Below are positions 34,307-43,224 of a DNA stretch of 64,000 bases, one piece after another. Every line of letters begins with the position of its first letter. The stretch's first letter is position 1. The stretch is from contig NZ_AP014510.1 of the NCBI RefSeq assembly GCF_000828675.1, forward strand, positions 1-64,000, given 5' to 3'. The position numbers and the translations under genes are program-made. The notes beneath the pieces are model-generated. The model ran no database searches. It was not told where the DNA came from and saw only the letters and a program-made list of their open reading frames with translations. This DNA comes from Thermotoga profunda AZM34c06 (GTDB lineage Bacteria; Thermotogota; Thermotogae; Thermotogales; DSM-5069).

Positions 34307-35708
34307 CTCTGATCCCTGCTTCAATTTTCATGAGCAAATTTTTGATATTCTCTCTTCTTTGCTCTGGCATCTTTGAGAGCTCGTTTTCTATCAACATTTC
34401 ACCCGCCTTTTTTGTCTCGCAACTACCATAATCTACCAAGTATTCTTTCAGGGTTAATATGGCATTTGGTGTACAAAATTCTTTTACAAACCCTGGGATA
34501 GCAAATTCCATAAAATGCTGACCAGTTCTGCCAGCTCTATAACAAGCAGTACAAAAGGAAGGTATATAGCCATTTTCGATTAGCTCCTTTATGACATCAT
34601 CCAGAGTTCTGGTATCGCCCAAGACAAATTGGCTCTTTCTGACAACTTCTTGATCAATTTGTGAATATGAACCGACACCGATGCTTGAACCGGCATCTAT
34701 TTGAGAAACTCCAAGTTCAATTGCCTCGCGTCTGATCTGTGGTTTTTCCCTTGCCGTGAGAATCAAACCGGTATATGGAACGGATAACCTTATGATGGCT
34801 ATTAGTCTTTTAAAATCATAATCGCTCACAGGATGTGGTGGATTGTTTGCCAATGGCGTACCAAAAGCGGGTTCTATCCTTGGAAATGAGATGGTATGTG
34901 GCCCCACGCCGAATCTTTCTTCCAAGTGTTTAGTATGATATATCAACCCCATCACTTCAAACTTCCAGTTGTACAATCCAAACAACGCACCAATACCGAC
35001 ATCATCGATTCCTGCAATCATAGCTCTGTCCAATCCGAATAATCTGTAGACATAAGAAGATTTTGGACCATAGACATGTAATTTTTTATATGTCGGCAAG
35101 TGATAGGTCTCTTGAAAGATTTGAAAAGTACCAATGCCAACCTCTTTGATGATTTCATATCCCTTCACCGTCTGTGGTGCTGCATTCACATTGACTCTTC
35201 TTATCTCACCAGTCTTGTTCTTGAAGGCATATATTTTTTGTATTACATTTGCTATGAACTTGGGTGAGTACATCGGATGTTCTCCAAAAACGACTATGAG
35301 CCTTTTGTGACCTTTCGAAGTGAGTACGTACAATTCTTCACTCAATTCTTCTTCATTAAGGGTTTTTCGCACAATTTGCCTGTTTTGACTCCTAAAGCCA
35401 CAGTACAAACATCCATTTATACATTCATTTCCTATGTAAAGTGGCGCAAATAGAACTATCCTATTTCCATAGATTTTTTCTTTCAATTGTTTTGCAGCAT
35501 TGAATATCATCTGGACAAGTTCGGGATCGTCGGCGTTGAGCAAAAACGCAGTCTCTTGTGGGGTAAGTCTTTCTTTATTCAGAGATTTTTCAATGATCTG
35601 TTCTATCAATTTTCTGTCTGGGTTTTTAGTCGTTTCAAGTAATTCATTAATCTTTTCGTGTGGAATAAATGATTCTGTTTCTTTCAATTTGTTGGAGATT
35701 ATATACAT
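34293..35708 (-). CDS. hydG: [FeFe]-hydrogenase H-cluster radical SAM maturase HydG
   Basis: HydG cleaves tyrosine to supply the CO and cyanide ligands of the H-cluster. The 471-residue protein is normal in length. The radical SAM motif CINGCLYCGF gives Cys96, Cys100 and Cys103. The C-terminal auxiliary cluster motif is CTACYRAGRTG with a third cysteine in VKEFCTPN, as expected for the dangler-iron site. The ATG follows GAGGTGAG. No hydrogenase structural gene is in this window, so HydABC must lie elsewhere. Confidence 0.96.
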   Translation of the reverse strand: MYIISNKLKETESFIPHEKINELLETTKNPDRKLIEQIIEKSLNKERLTPQETAFLLNADDPELVQMIFNAAKQLKEKIYGNRIVLFAPLYIGNECINGCLYCGFRSQNRQIVRKTLNEEELSEELYVLTSKGHKRLIVVFGEHPMYSPKFIANVIQKIYAFKNKTGEIRRVNVNAAPQTVKGYEIIKEVGIGTFQIFQETYHLPTYKKLHVYGPKSSYVYRLFGLDRAMIAGIDDVGIGALFGLYNWKFEVMGLIYHTKHLEERFGVGPHTISFPRIEPAFGTPLANNPPHPVSDYDFKRLIAIIRLSVPYTGLILTAREKPQIRREAIELGVSQIDAGSSIGVGSYSQIDQEVVRKSQFVLGDTRTLDDVIKELIENGYIPSFCTACYRAGRTGQHFMEFAIPGFVKEFCTPNAILTLKEYLVDYGSCETKKAGEMLIENELSKMPEQRRENIKNLLMKIEAGIRDVRM

Positions 35709-35717
35709 TTTCTCACC

Positions 35718-35960
35718 TCACTTAACTGGAACTGTCTTCACCTTGACATCTTTGATCTGACCGAGTTTTCCCGATAGACTACCCATCGTATCGTTATCTG
35801 CCTTTACAACGAGTAAAATTATCGCCATGTTTTCATCTGGTACTGGATAGCCCACCCTCAGCCTTATCACATCTGCGAAATTATGCAGAAGCTCATTGAC
35901 CTGTTTGTAAGCATTTTGCCTGTTTTCAACAAGGATGTTCACCACGTAAAATCTCTCCAA
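35718..35960 (-). CDS. TM1266-type putative iron-only hydrogenase system regulator
   Basis: This 80-residue ACT/NikR-C-like protein matches the family of TM1266, annotated as a putative regulator of the iron-only hydrogenase system. It reads VVNILVENRQNAYKQVNELL then VIRLRVGYPVPDENMAIILLVVKAD. It lacks a DNA-binding domain, so any regulation would be through ligand or RNA/protein binding. TTG at 35960 is the start; the only ribosome site is AAGGGGG inside the 3' arm of the leader terminator hairpin. It is the first gene of the hyd maturation operon. Confidence 0.88.
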   Translation of the reverse strand: MERFYVVNILVENRQNAYKQVNELLHNFADVIRLRVGYPVPDENMAIILLVVKADNDTMGSLSGKLGQIKDVKVKTVPVK

Positions 35961-35995
35961 AATAAAACCCCCTTTCTCAAGACCGAGAAAGGGGG
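35959..35995 (-). terminator. terminator hairpin in the leader of the hyd maturation operon
   Basis: On the minus strand CCCCCTTTCTC (35995-35985) pairs with GAGAAAGGGGG (35978-35968) around GGTCTT, followed by TTTTATTTT. The 3' arm contains the ribosome site of the first gene, so the hairpin would block both transcription and translation. Upstream, CCGAGGAAGGGG (36025-36014) can pair with CCCCTTTCTCGG (35994-35983), competing with the hairpin. Confidence 0.88.
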
Positions 35996-36011
35996 CAAAT
36001 TAACGCCAAAT

Positions 36012-36046
36012 CACCCCTTCCTCGGTGTCAGATAATCTCCTTCACC
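36012..36046 (-). promoter_or_regulatory. antiterminator and alternative hairpins of the hyd operon leader
   Basis: CACC at 36027-36024 can pair with GGTG at 36015-36012, holding the antiterminator strand in an 8-base loop, or with GGTG at 36046-36043. These alternatives suggest a ligand- or protein-controlled switch. No known riboswitch consensus was recognised. Confidence 0.6.
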
Positions 36047-36062
36047 TCAGAAGTCCATGTTA

Positions 36063-36090
36063 ATTATATCACAAACACAGGATTTGTCGA
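36063..36090 (-). promoter_or_regulatory. promoter of the hyd maturation operon
   Basis: On the minus strand TCGACA (36090-36085) and TATAAT (36068-36063) are 16 bp apart. The -35 lies inside a 12-base palindrome TTTGTCGACAAA (36083-36094), which could also be an operator. Confidence 0.78.
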
Positions 36091-36109
36091 CAAAAAATTT
36101 ATACTCAAG

Positions 36110-36118
36110 TGGTACAAT
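36110..36118 (+). promoter_or_regulatory. extended -10 promoter candidate of pcm
   Basis: TGGTACAAT fits TGN-TATAAT with one change and ends 17 bases before the ATG; no good -35 at normal spacing was found. Confidence 0.45.
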
Positions 36119-36135
36119 ACATAAGAGGCATTTCG

Positions 36136-37137
36136 ATGCACGCAGATTCGTGGGGAATGAAACTTGCAAGGCAAATATCATTGACGGGTCAATACAGCAA
36201 AGAGATCTTAGAGGCTTTCACAAAAATCCCGAGAGAAATTTTCTGCGAATATGATTATCCCATGGAGGTACTTTATTCAGATGATGTAGTAATAACATCA
36301 AAAGATGGAGATGACCACAGTACTTCCAGCCAACCGTCGTTGATGGCACTTTTCATGAAAGCCATCGGCATTTCCAAAGGAATGAAGATTTTAGAAATAG
36401 GATCTGGGACAGGCTATAATGCATGCGTGATGTCACAGATAGTCGGTGAAAATGGATCAGTGGTTGGTGTCGAAGTGAACAAAAAATTCTTTGAACACGC
36501 AGTGAGGGCTTCTAAGAGTCTTGATATAGGAAATGTTTCTTTCATCAATCAAGACGGCGCATTGGGATGTGAAGAATTTGCTCCTTACGATGCCATTGTC
36601 GTAACCGTGGCAGTAGACAGGATTCCCCTACAGTGGTTCAAACAGTTGAAAATCAATGGTAAAATAATAGTACCTGTAGATGTCTTTCTCTCTCAGTCAC
36701 AGCCTGCCGTACTTTTTGAAAAATCACCAAATTCTATCATTGCCAGAGAAGTTGTCGAGACAAGATTTCTGAAGGCAAAAGGGTTGCTTGGAAATTTGAA
36801 CCAGGATAATCTTGCAAAATTGTCAAAAATACAGTCCAAGGAATTTTCAGGAGTAATCAAGGTTAAACATTATTTTGAGAGTGAAATGTTCAGATTACTA
36901 CATTTGACATGTTGGTCTTTATGTCAAAAAGATCGACAAATATATCATGTTGAAGAGACTGGATATGCAGTATGGCAAGGCAAATGGGAAATATTTGGAG
37001 TAGTTGAAAAACTCTCAAAAGTTTTGTATCAATGGGAGAGCTTTGGGTTTACAGATTCGAGGAATCTAAAGATCAATTACGACGAAAATATGAATTTCAT
37101 GTGCATGGAATACAAAGGGGGTATGGGATATGTATAG
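36136..37137 (+). CDS. pcm: protein-L-isoaspartate O-methyltransferase with C-terminal extension
   Basis: PCMT repairs proteins by methylating abnormal L-isoaspartyl residues with SAM. The SAM-binding motif I is KILEIGSGTGYNACVM near residue 83, and STSSQPSLMALFMKAI upstream is the family substrate loop. At 333 residues it is longer than the usual 210, with an extra C-terminal domain, as in the Thermotoga maritima enzyme. ATG at 36136 follows AGAGG. It overlaps the alpha-2-macroglobulin gene by 8 bp. Confidence 0.92.
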   Translation: MHADSWGMKLARQISLTGQYSKEILEAFTKIPREIFCEYDYPMEVLYSDDVVITSKDGDDHSTSSQPSLMALFMKAIGISKGMKILEIGSGTGYNACVMSQIVGENGSVVGVEVNKKFFEHAVRASKSLDIGNVSFINQDGALGCEEFAPYDAIVVTVAVDRIPLQWFKQLKINGKIIVPVDVFLSQSQPAVLFEKSPNSIIAREVVETRFLKAKGLLGNLNQDNLAKLSKIQSKEFSGVIKVKHYFESEMFRLLHLTCWSLCQKDRQIYHVEETGYAVWQGKWEIFGVVEKLSKVLYQWESFGFTDSRNLKINYDENMNFMCMEYKGGMGYV

Positions 37138-40100
37138 AAAAGTAGTTTTGGCTTTGGTACTCCTTGGAATTTCTATATTCGCAGGCTATGCATATTTCAC
37201 AAATGATACCGTGCTTGAAATGCCAAATGCGACTATCTTTTTCTTTGTATCGGACCTTGATAAAGTCTTTTTGAGTGTCTACCGATTGAACGTTGATCCA
37301 GTGGTATTATTCACAACTCCAAATTTGTCCTATGAAGAATTGAAAGAAAAATCAGGTAAAAGGATTCTGCAGAAATCTTTTCAATTGACAGAAAAACGGC
37401 AAGATTTTTCGGTGAGATTAAAAGATGTGGGGATTTACCTGGCGGTCCTCTCTGATCGAGACCAGGAGAAAATCTACGATTCACAAATTTTGGTTGTAAC
37501 AGACATAGGACTTTTTTACTTATCAGATGTGGAGCAAACGATCATCTGTACGGTGAAAACAAATTCAGAAATCATCTCAGATGTCGAACTTTTTCTTGTG
37601 AAGGATCAAAATGTAATACTGAAATCAAAGACAGACAAAGACGGGTTAGCTCGATTCAAAGAAGACTTCGACATGATTATTGCCAAAAAAGATAATTCTT
37701 ACACGGTGAGTTACGTTTATATACCATACAGAGGTTCGGGTATAGACAAAAAACTCTTTTTTATTACAGATAGACCTATCTATAAACCAAAAGATGTGGT
37801 GAATTTCAAGGGCCAGCTTCTAAAAAAAGATGCAGGCGTCTACACGGCTTTGGGCGCAACTAAGGTCCAGGTTGTTATATTAGATCCCAAAGAAAATGAA
37901 ATCTACAATAAATCACTGACAACAGATGAGTTAGGTGGTTTTTGGGACAGCTTAAAACTTGCCGAAACCGCGGCGATCGGGTTTTACGACATCGAAATAT
38001 CACACGATGATAGCACGTTTTTCGAAAGTTTCTTAGTTGAAGAATATAGAAAGCCTGAATATAAAGTTGAGATCCAAACGAGCAAAGAAGAATACATATC
38101 CACGGAAAACATTGAATTTCTGGTCAATGTGAAATATTTCAATGAATTACCAGTTGCCGCTGCAAATGTTGCTTTCTATGTCTATGCATATTCTGATTTA
38201 GATGGAGAGGTCTTTCTTGCTTATCGTGGCTATGAGTTAACCGATGAAAATGGTCAATTGCGCATATCTTTGAAACCCGAAGAAGGCTTTCAAGGAAAGT
38301 ATTCAATTAAGACGATAGTAACCGACGAAAGCCAAAGACAAATTGAACAGGAAAAAACGGTCTACGTTCATGCAGACAACGTGAAAATACTTCTGGATGA
38401 AGACAGTATTTCCACAAGACCGGGTGAAAAACTTTCAATCAAAGCAAAAATAACGGATCTCGCTGGCAATCCATTAGACGGTGAAATGACCGTCCAGATC
38501 GATGGACAAACTTCTAAAGTCATGGTAATCAACGGAGAAGCTTCGATAGAATTCCTACCCCAGAAGATAGGCAGATACAAAATTGAATTGAGTTTTCAAA
38601 GGGCAAAGAAATATGCGTACGTGTATTCATATTTCTGGTCGCAGGACTATGCTATCTCAGAATTTGCACTGATAACCGATAAAGAAATCTATAAAATCAA
38701 TGAACAAGTCTTAACACAAATCTTTTCACCAGAGAAAACAACTGGAATAATTGCGTTAGTTGGCGATCGAATATACGCTACACAATTTGTAAAAATTCAA
38801 GGATATGCATCAATCAACCTACCTATACCAAAAGAAACGTCCGAAAGATATTTTTTTGTAGTTTTTCTTGCTTATTCGTCAGATGGTAAAAGAATATCAG
38901 AGACGAAAAAGATTGAAATAGAACGTCAATTCAATATAAAAAATCTCCAAATTCATTTTGACAAAGATATCTATCAACCAAAGGAAGAAGCAAAATTGGT
39001 TATCACATCGGATGAAGATTTTTCATTCTCCTTGGCACTCGTAGACGAAGCGATTTACTCAATGCTTGGAGCAGAACCAATTTCAATCGAGGATGTAATA
39101 TACCCTTACAATGAATATCCCCATGTCTATTGGGAATTCTCAAATTTCTGGACATATCTGACAAGCGGTTTTGTTAGATCACAAATGGCAAATCTCCCCC
39201 AGGAAAAGACTTTTGAAGACTTCAAGAAGAATGCGGTGGAATCCAGGATAAATGTCAGAGAATATTTTCCAGATACCGCTCTCTGGATTCCAAATCTCAG
39301 AACCGATAATGGAAAAGCAACGGTTATCTTCAAGGTGCCGGACAGCCTGACAACTTTCATAGCCACAGCCTATGGGTTCTCCCAGAAAAATATGGCACAA
39401 GCAGATGGCAAATTCATCGTCACAAAAGATTTTTATGTACGCCCAATTTTACCGACATTTTTCAGAGAAGGAGACATTGTTCAAATATCTGCTACCGTAT
39501 TCAATCAGACTTCCGAGACTTTAAAAACAAATCTATGGTTGGAACTACCAAATTCAGTTGAGTTGATCTCAACACAACCACGGCAAATAGACTCATTTAA
39601 CCCTGTACCGTTGCAACAAGATACAGATAATTTCTATGTACAACCCAAGAGCACAGGATCATCCTACTGGACAGTTAGAGCACTTAAAGAATCTGATCCG
39701 TCTACTATAACGACCTTTGCATCAGCCAATTTTGGTTTGACAGACGCGGTAGCACTCAACGTGCCCGTGAAACCATTCGCCTTTGAGAGAGAGTTCTACA
39801 TACTCGAATTTATGAATGGTTTGAAAACTATAAATCTACCAGACGGTGAATACAAACAAGCGAAATTGACGGTTTATTCAAGTATTGTACCGCTTTTAGA
39901 AGGCTCTATAAAAAAACTGATAAGATATCCATACGGTTGCACAGAACAAACAATGAGTAGTTTCCTGCCAGCAATTGTCGCTGTTCGAATGGATTTAAGA
40001 ATAGACAACCTTGAAGACATAGTTGAAAAAGGTCTGATGAGACTCTATAAGTACCAACATTTCGATGGAGGGTGGGGTTGGTGGCAGAACGATGAGAGCA

Positions 40101-41800
40101 ATGATTTCATGACGTGTTATGTTATGGAAGGACTTTATCACGCCAGAAAGGCTGGATTTGATATCGCTGATTCTGTAATAGAAAAAGGTTTAGACTATTT
40201 GAAAGAACATCCATCGGCATATGGATCATATATCCTTGATCTGTATGGAATCGAGCACAAAATTTATCAAGCAAAGAAAGATATAGACTGGATATATCTA
40301 TCTCTATCATCAAAAGAAGCCTTCGAAAAGGCCTTGGAACTTTTGAAACAGGACGAAAGATTTGCATTCATACCTACTCAAGATGACTTTTTTACCTCCG
40401 ATGTACAACTAACTTCTATAGTACTCAGGGCACTCAGCAAGTGGAAGGGAAATGAAGAGCTCCAGAAAAAAATAATCAATTATCTGATGAGCAAAAAAGA
40501 TGGTTATTTCTGGTACTCAACAAAAGATACCTCTTTTGCTGTACTTGCATTACTTGAGTCACTGCCACAGATCAGTGAGCCACGTATCATAGTTAAAAAC
40601 GATGGAAAGATAACCGAGCTGGTTGGTCAAGGTCAAATCGATATCACTAAAGGTGCCTTGACAGTTGAAGGAAATGGACTTGCAGAAATCCATGTTATTT
40701 ATTATGAAAGACCTACTTCCGCGGTGAATGAAGGATTGGGTATACAGAGAAAGTTTTTCAAACGATACGAAATACCTGTGATTGATCAAAAAGCAGTTAT
40801 CGACGCATTCATACCGATATCACAATACTATGTTCCTATCTCAGTGAAATTACTGGATGAATTTAAAAGTGATGAACTCTGCATATTACCTTATGAATCC
40901 GGTGAATACTCATACAGGAATACAAAATTGAAGATAGAAGATTTCAAACTCACCATGAATTACATCGTATATAAATTCAAATACATTCGAACACTGGATG
41001 GTTTAATACTCATCGTGTTGGAAGACAATTCTGCCATGATTTACGATACATCATCTAAGACAGCAAAGATCTATTTTGATATCTTGGATGCAGCATTAAC
41101 TAAGAGTGGATTGGTATATCTGAAAGATAAAAAATTGTGGATAAATGACAAACCTGTGGTTGATATTCCAGAAGATGTTATCACATTGAGTTGCACTGGA
41201 TCTGAAATACTCCTGAGGGCTTTGGACAAAACATATTGGTTTACCGAAAACCATTTTGTTGAATTGCCATTCATAGCCGAACACATCTTAGATTGGGATG
41301 GGAAAAGAGCCGTTTTCAAGGGAGGATTTCGTTTCTCTGGTAATGACGAAACAATCACAAATCAGTTATGTGAAGTCGTTTTTAAAGAAGAAACTTGGCC
41401 AATCTCGATAAGTTCAGGAGACATAGTCAAAACTATCATAACACTTGAATCTGGAAAAGGCAATTATGTCGTTGTCGAGGATTACTTCCCATCTTGTGCG
41501 CAAGTTCTGGATAGATACAGAGAAAAGGTTTTACAAGATTATTCAAAATTCGATTACATGTGGTACAGATCTTGGGATAGATGGTACACAGCAAGCGAAG
41601 TTCACGAAGATAGAATTGTTTTCTTCATATCTACATATTATCCTGAGAGAATGGGTTATGTTTGGAGGGTAACGGCAAATGGAAAGTACCAAGTCCTTCC
41701 AGCCAGGGCTTATTCGATGTATTATAAAGGTCTTTATGGTCAGTCAGATCCTGATGTGCTCGATATCGGTGTATGGTTTGAAGTTGAGAAATCTAAATGA
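37130..41800 (+). CDS. bacterial alpha-2-macroglobulin family protein (thioester type)
   Basis: This 1556-residue exported protein has a signal or anchor helix (residues 5-22), MG-type beta domains (for example FFITDRPIYKPKDVVNFKGQL near 205), the A2M core LWIPNLRTDNGKATVIFKVPDS near 720, and the thioester motif GCTEQTMSSF with Cys937 and Gln940. The helical thioester domain GGWGWWQNDESNDFMTCYVME follows. Such proteins trap proteases in the periplasm by a conformational change. A C-terminal region beyond 1250 looks like beta-propeller-type repeats. It is expected in the space under the toga. No pbpC partner is near. Confidence 0.93.
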   Translation: MYRKVVLALVLLGISIFAGYAYFTNDTVLEMPNATIFFFVSDLDKVFLSVYRLNVDPVVLFTTPNLSYEELKEKSGKRILQKSFQLTEKRQDFSVRLKDVGIYLAVLSDRDQEKIYDSQILVVTDIGLFYLSDVEQTIICTVKTNSEIISDVELFLVKDQNVILKSKTDKDGLARFKEDFDMIIAKKDNSYTVSYVYIPYRGSGIDKKLFFITDRPIYKPKDVVNFKGQLLKKDAGVYTALGATKVQVVILDPKENEIYNKSLTTDELGGFWDSLKLAETAAIGFYDIEISHDDSTFFESFLVEEYRKPEYKVEIQTSKEEYISTENIEFLVNVKYFNELPVAAANVAFYVYAYSDLDGEVFLAYRGYELTDENGQLRISLKPEEGFQGKYSIKTIVTDESQRQIEQEKTVYVHADNVKILLDEDSISTRPGEKLSIKAKITDLAGNPLDGEMTVQIDGQTSKVMVINGEASIEFLPQKIGRYKIELSFQRAKKYAYVYSYFWSQDYAISEFALITDKEIYKINEQVLTQIFSPEKTTGIIALVGDRIYATQFVKIQGYASINLPIPKETSERYFFVVFLAYSSDGKRISETKKIEIERQFNIKNLQIHFDKDIYQPKEEAKLVITSDEDFSFSLALVDEAIYSMLGAEPISIEDVIYPYNEYPHVYWEFSNFWTYLTSGFVRSQMANLPQEKTFEDFKKNAVESRINVREYFPDTALWIPNLRTDNGKATVIFKVPDSLTTFIATAYGFSQKNMAQADGKFIVTKDFYVRPILPTFFREGDIVQISATVFNQTSETLKTNLWLELPNSVELISTQPRQIDSFNPVPLQQDTDNFYVQPKSTGSSYWTVRALKESDPSTITTFASANFGLTDAVALNVPVKPFAFEREFYILEFMNGLKTINLPDGEYKQAKLTVYSSIVPLLEGSIKKLIRYPYGCTEQTMSSFLPAIVAVRMDLRIDNLEDIVEKGLMRLYKYQHFDGGWGWWQNDESNDFMTCYVMEGLYHARKAGFDIADSVIEKGLDYLKEHPSAYGSYILDLYGIEHKIYQAKKDIDWIYLSLSSKEAFEKALELLKQDERFAFIPTQDDFFTSDVQLTSIVLRALSKWKGNEELQKKIINYLMSKKDGYFWYSTKDTSFAVLALLESLPQISEPRIIVKNDGKITELVGQGQIDITKGALTVEGNGLAEIHVIYYERPTSAVNEGLGIQRKFFKRYEIPVIDQKAVIDAFIPISQYYVPISVKLLDEFKSDELCILPYESGEYSYRNTKLKIEDFKLTMNYIVYKFKYIRTLDGLILIVLEDNSAMIYDTSSKTAKIYFDILDAALTKSGLVYLKDKKLWINDKPVVDIPEDVITLSCTGSEILLRALDKTYWFTENHFVELPFIAEHILDWDGKRAVFKGGFRFSGNDETITNQLCEVVFKEETWPISISSGDIVKTIITLESGKGNYVVVEDYFPSCAQVLDRYREKVLQDYSKFDYMWYRSWDRWYTASEVHEDRIVFFISTYYPERMGYVWRVTANGKYQVLPARAYSMYYKGLYGQSDPDVLDIGVWFEVEKSK

Positions 41801-42281
41801 TCTTCTAAATGTGTATGGCTTATCTTTAAATCGCATATATAAAATAGCTAAAACTTTGCAGATCGACGTCAAGATCGACGCAATAATAATTGAATGCGAC
41901 AATATATATGAATTTCACCAAATAACTGGCAAACCATATCATATTGGGGCTATATACATTAATGGTGTGATCATAAGCCAGCCTTTCAACATTCTAAGGC
42001 AAAAAGGTATACTTGAGAGCACGATAGAACATGAATTACTTCACCACTTGATAGAAAAAAATTATTCCATGCCAAAATGGCTTGAAGAAGGATTGATATT
42101 GTACCTTACAGGTTCTAAACTCGAAGACTTAAAAGGAGAGCACAAAGATGCTTTGAAGAGATTTATGCAGGAGGTTAGTTATGAAGATATACCAAGTTAT
42201 GTGGCTCGCTATCACAACGATAATCGCTCTAATTTTGATCCTGGATTTCAGTTTCCAAGTGGAACTCCAAGTGAACCTTAA
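41784..42281 (+). CDS. putative gluzincin-type zinc metalloprotease
   Basis: The zinc site is HELLH (residues 83-87 from the chosen start), followed by PKWLEEGLILYLTG, in which the glutamate fits the third ligand of MA-clan gluzincins. About 165 residues with no signal peptide from TTG 41784; longer in-frame readings run into the alpha-2-macroglobulin gene. The start overlaps that gene by 17 bp and has a poor ribosome site. The 3' end overlaps the DUF1175 gene by 101 bp, which is unusual. Substrate unknown. Confidence 0.65.
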   Translation: MRNLNDLLNVYGLSLNRIYKIAKTLQIDVKIDAIIIECDNIYEFHQITGKPYHIGAIYINGVIISQPFNILRQKGILESTIEHELLHHLIEKNYSMPKWLEEGLILYLTGSKLEDLKGEHKDALKRFMQEVSYEDIPSYVARYHNDNRSNFDPGFQFPSGTPSEP

Positions 42282-43140
42282 ACCCATAAGAGATATTCAA
42301 AATCTTTTTCTTGAAGGAAAAATAATCGGAGCAAAGATTTATTCAAACAGAACCTATCAGGTGATGGAAAATGGTTTGTACTTACCACGTGTAAAACCAG
42401 GGGAGAGAATAGAACTTTACTTTGAAAGCAAAGGTCTTTTGAAAAGAACGAAGTCGATTAGGTTTTTTGTCGAACCAGATACCGAAGATCGTGACGAAGA
42501 TGGGTACCCAGATTTTTTGATGCTTGACTCAAAAGATTCAGAAAGATTCAGAAACTGGTTTATCTGGATAGCGATAGACACATTCAAGAATAACACCCCT
42601 TTGTGGAATAAAGATGAAAGAGATTGTGCCGGATTGGTCAGATATTGCGCACGAGAAGCCCTTAGAAAACACGACAGTTTATGGTTTGAAAGATCAAAGT
42701 ACACTGGACCAGTTTTCGAAGACGTTGAGAAATACAATTATCCCAACATACCCGTTATTGGTATGAAATTGTTCAGAATAAAGAAAGGTAAATTTCAAGA
42801 CAGTTTTGACTTCAGTACCTTTGCCGTTGCAAGAATTCTGTATGAAAACAGTATGAAATTCGTGACAAAGGAAGTCACTTTTGCAAAACCCGGAGACATC
42901 ATGGTCTTTTTTCATCCAGAAGATTTTGAATTTCCATATCATTTAATGATCTATGTTGGTAACCTTGGTATATCAGATCACCAAGGTTGGGTTTTGTATC
43001 ATACAGGACCAATCGGTGCGGGAACTGGTGAACTCAGGTTTGTTAGATACACCGAACTCACCAAACTCGATCCATCCTGGGCTGTTAGTGATAAAAACAA
43101 ATACTTCTTGGGATTCTTCAGATTCAAATTCCTACCATGA
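42181..43140 (+). CDS. DUF1175 (YfaT-like) family protein
   Basis: This 319-residue protein has an N-terminal transmembrane or signal helix (residues 6-27) and a C-terminal domain with RDCAGLVRYCAREAL near 147 and PYHLMIYVGN near 255. Its Cys and His residues suggest an NlpC/P60-like hydrolase. In E. coli yfaT (DUF1175) sits beside the alpha-2-macroglobulin homologue yfaS, so the pairing with A2M here fits a known association. ATG follows AGGAGG by 6 bases, the best ribosome site of this operon. Function unproven. Confidence 0.82.
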   Translation: MKIYQVMWLAITTIIALILILDFSFQVELQVNLKPIRDIQNLFLEGKIIGAKIYSNRTYQVMENGLYLPRVKPGERIELYFESKGLLKRTKSIRFFVEPDTEDRDEDGYPDFLMLDSKDSERFRNWFIWIAIDTFKNNTPLWNKDERDCAGLVRYCAREALRKHDSLWFERSKYTGPVFEDVEKYNYPNIPVIGMKLFRIKKGKFQDSFDFSTFAVARILYENSMKFVTKEVTFAKPGDIMVFFHPEDFEFPYHLMIYVGNLGISDHQGWVLYHTGPIGAGTGELRFVRYTELTKLDPSWAVSDKNKYFLGFFRFKFLP

Positions 43141-43224
43141 TAAATCCAAATCACTGCTCGATGCGCAAATAAGAACACCTATTTATAGTATAATTTTCCT
43201 GAAACTTTCTAAGGGGTGATGGCT

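Noticed and set aside
36004-36046. Very short leader ORFs (3 to 5 codons) in the hyd leader
   Set aside because: Several start-stop pairs exist by chance; none has a properly spaced ribosome site or a run of regulatory codons.
36001-36060. Glycine-riboswitch-like ACACCGAGGAAGG in the hyd leader
   Set aside because: Only a short resemblance to the ACACCGAAGG core; the rest of the aptamer is missing and the genes are unrelated to glycine.
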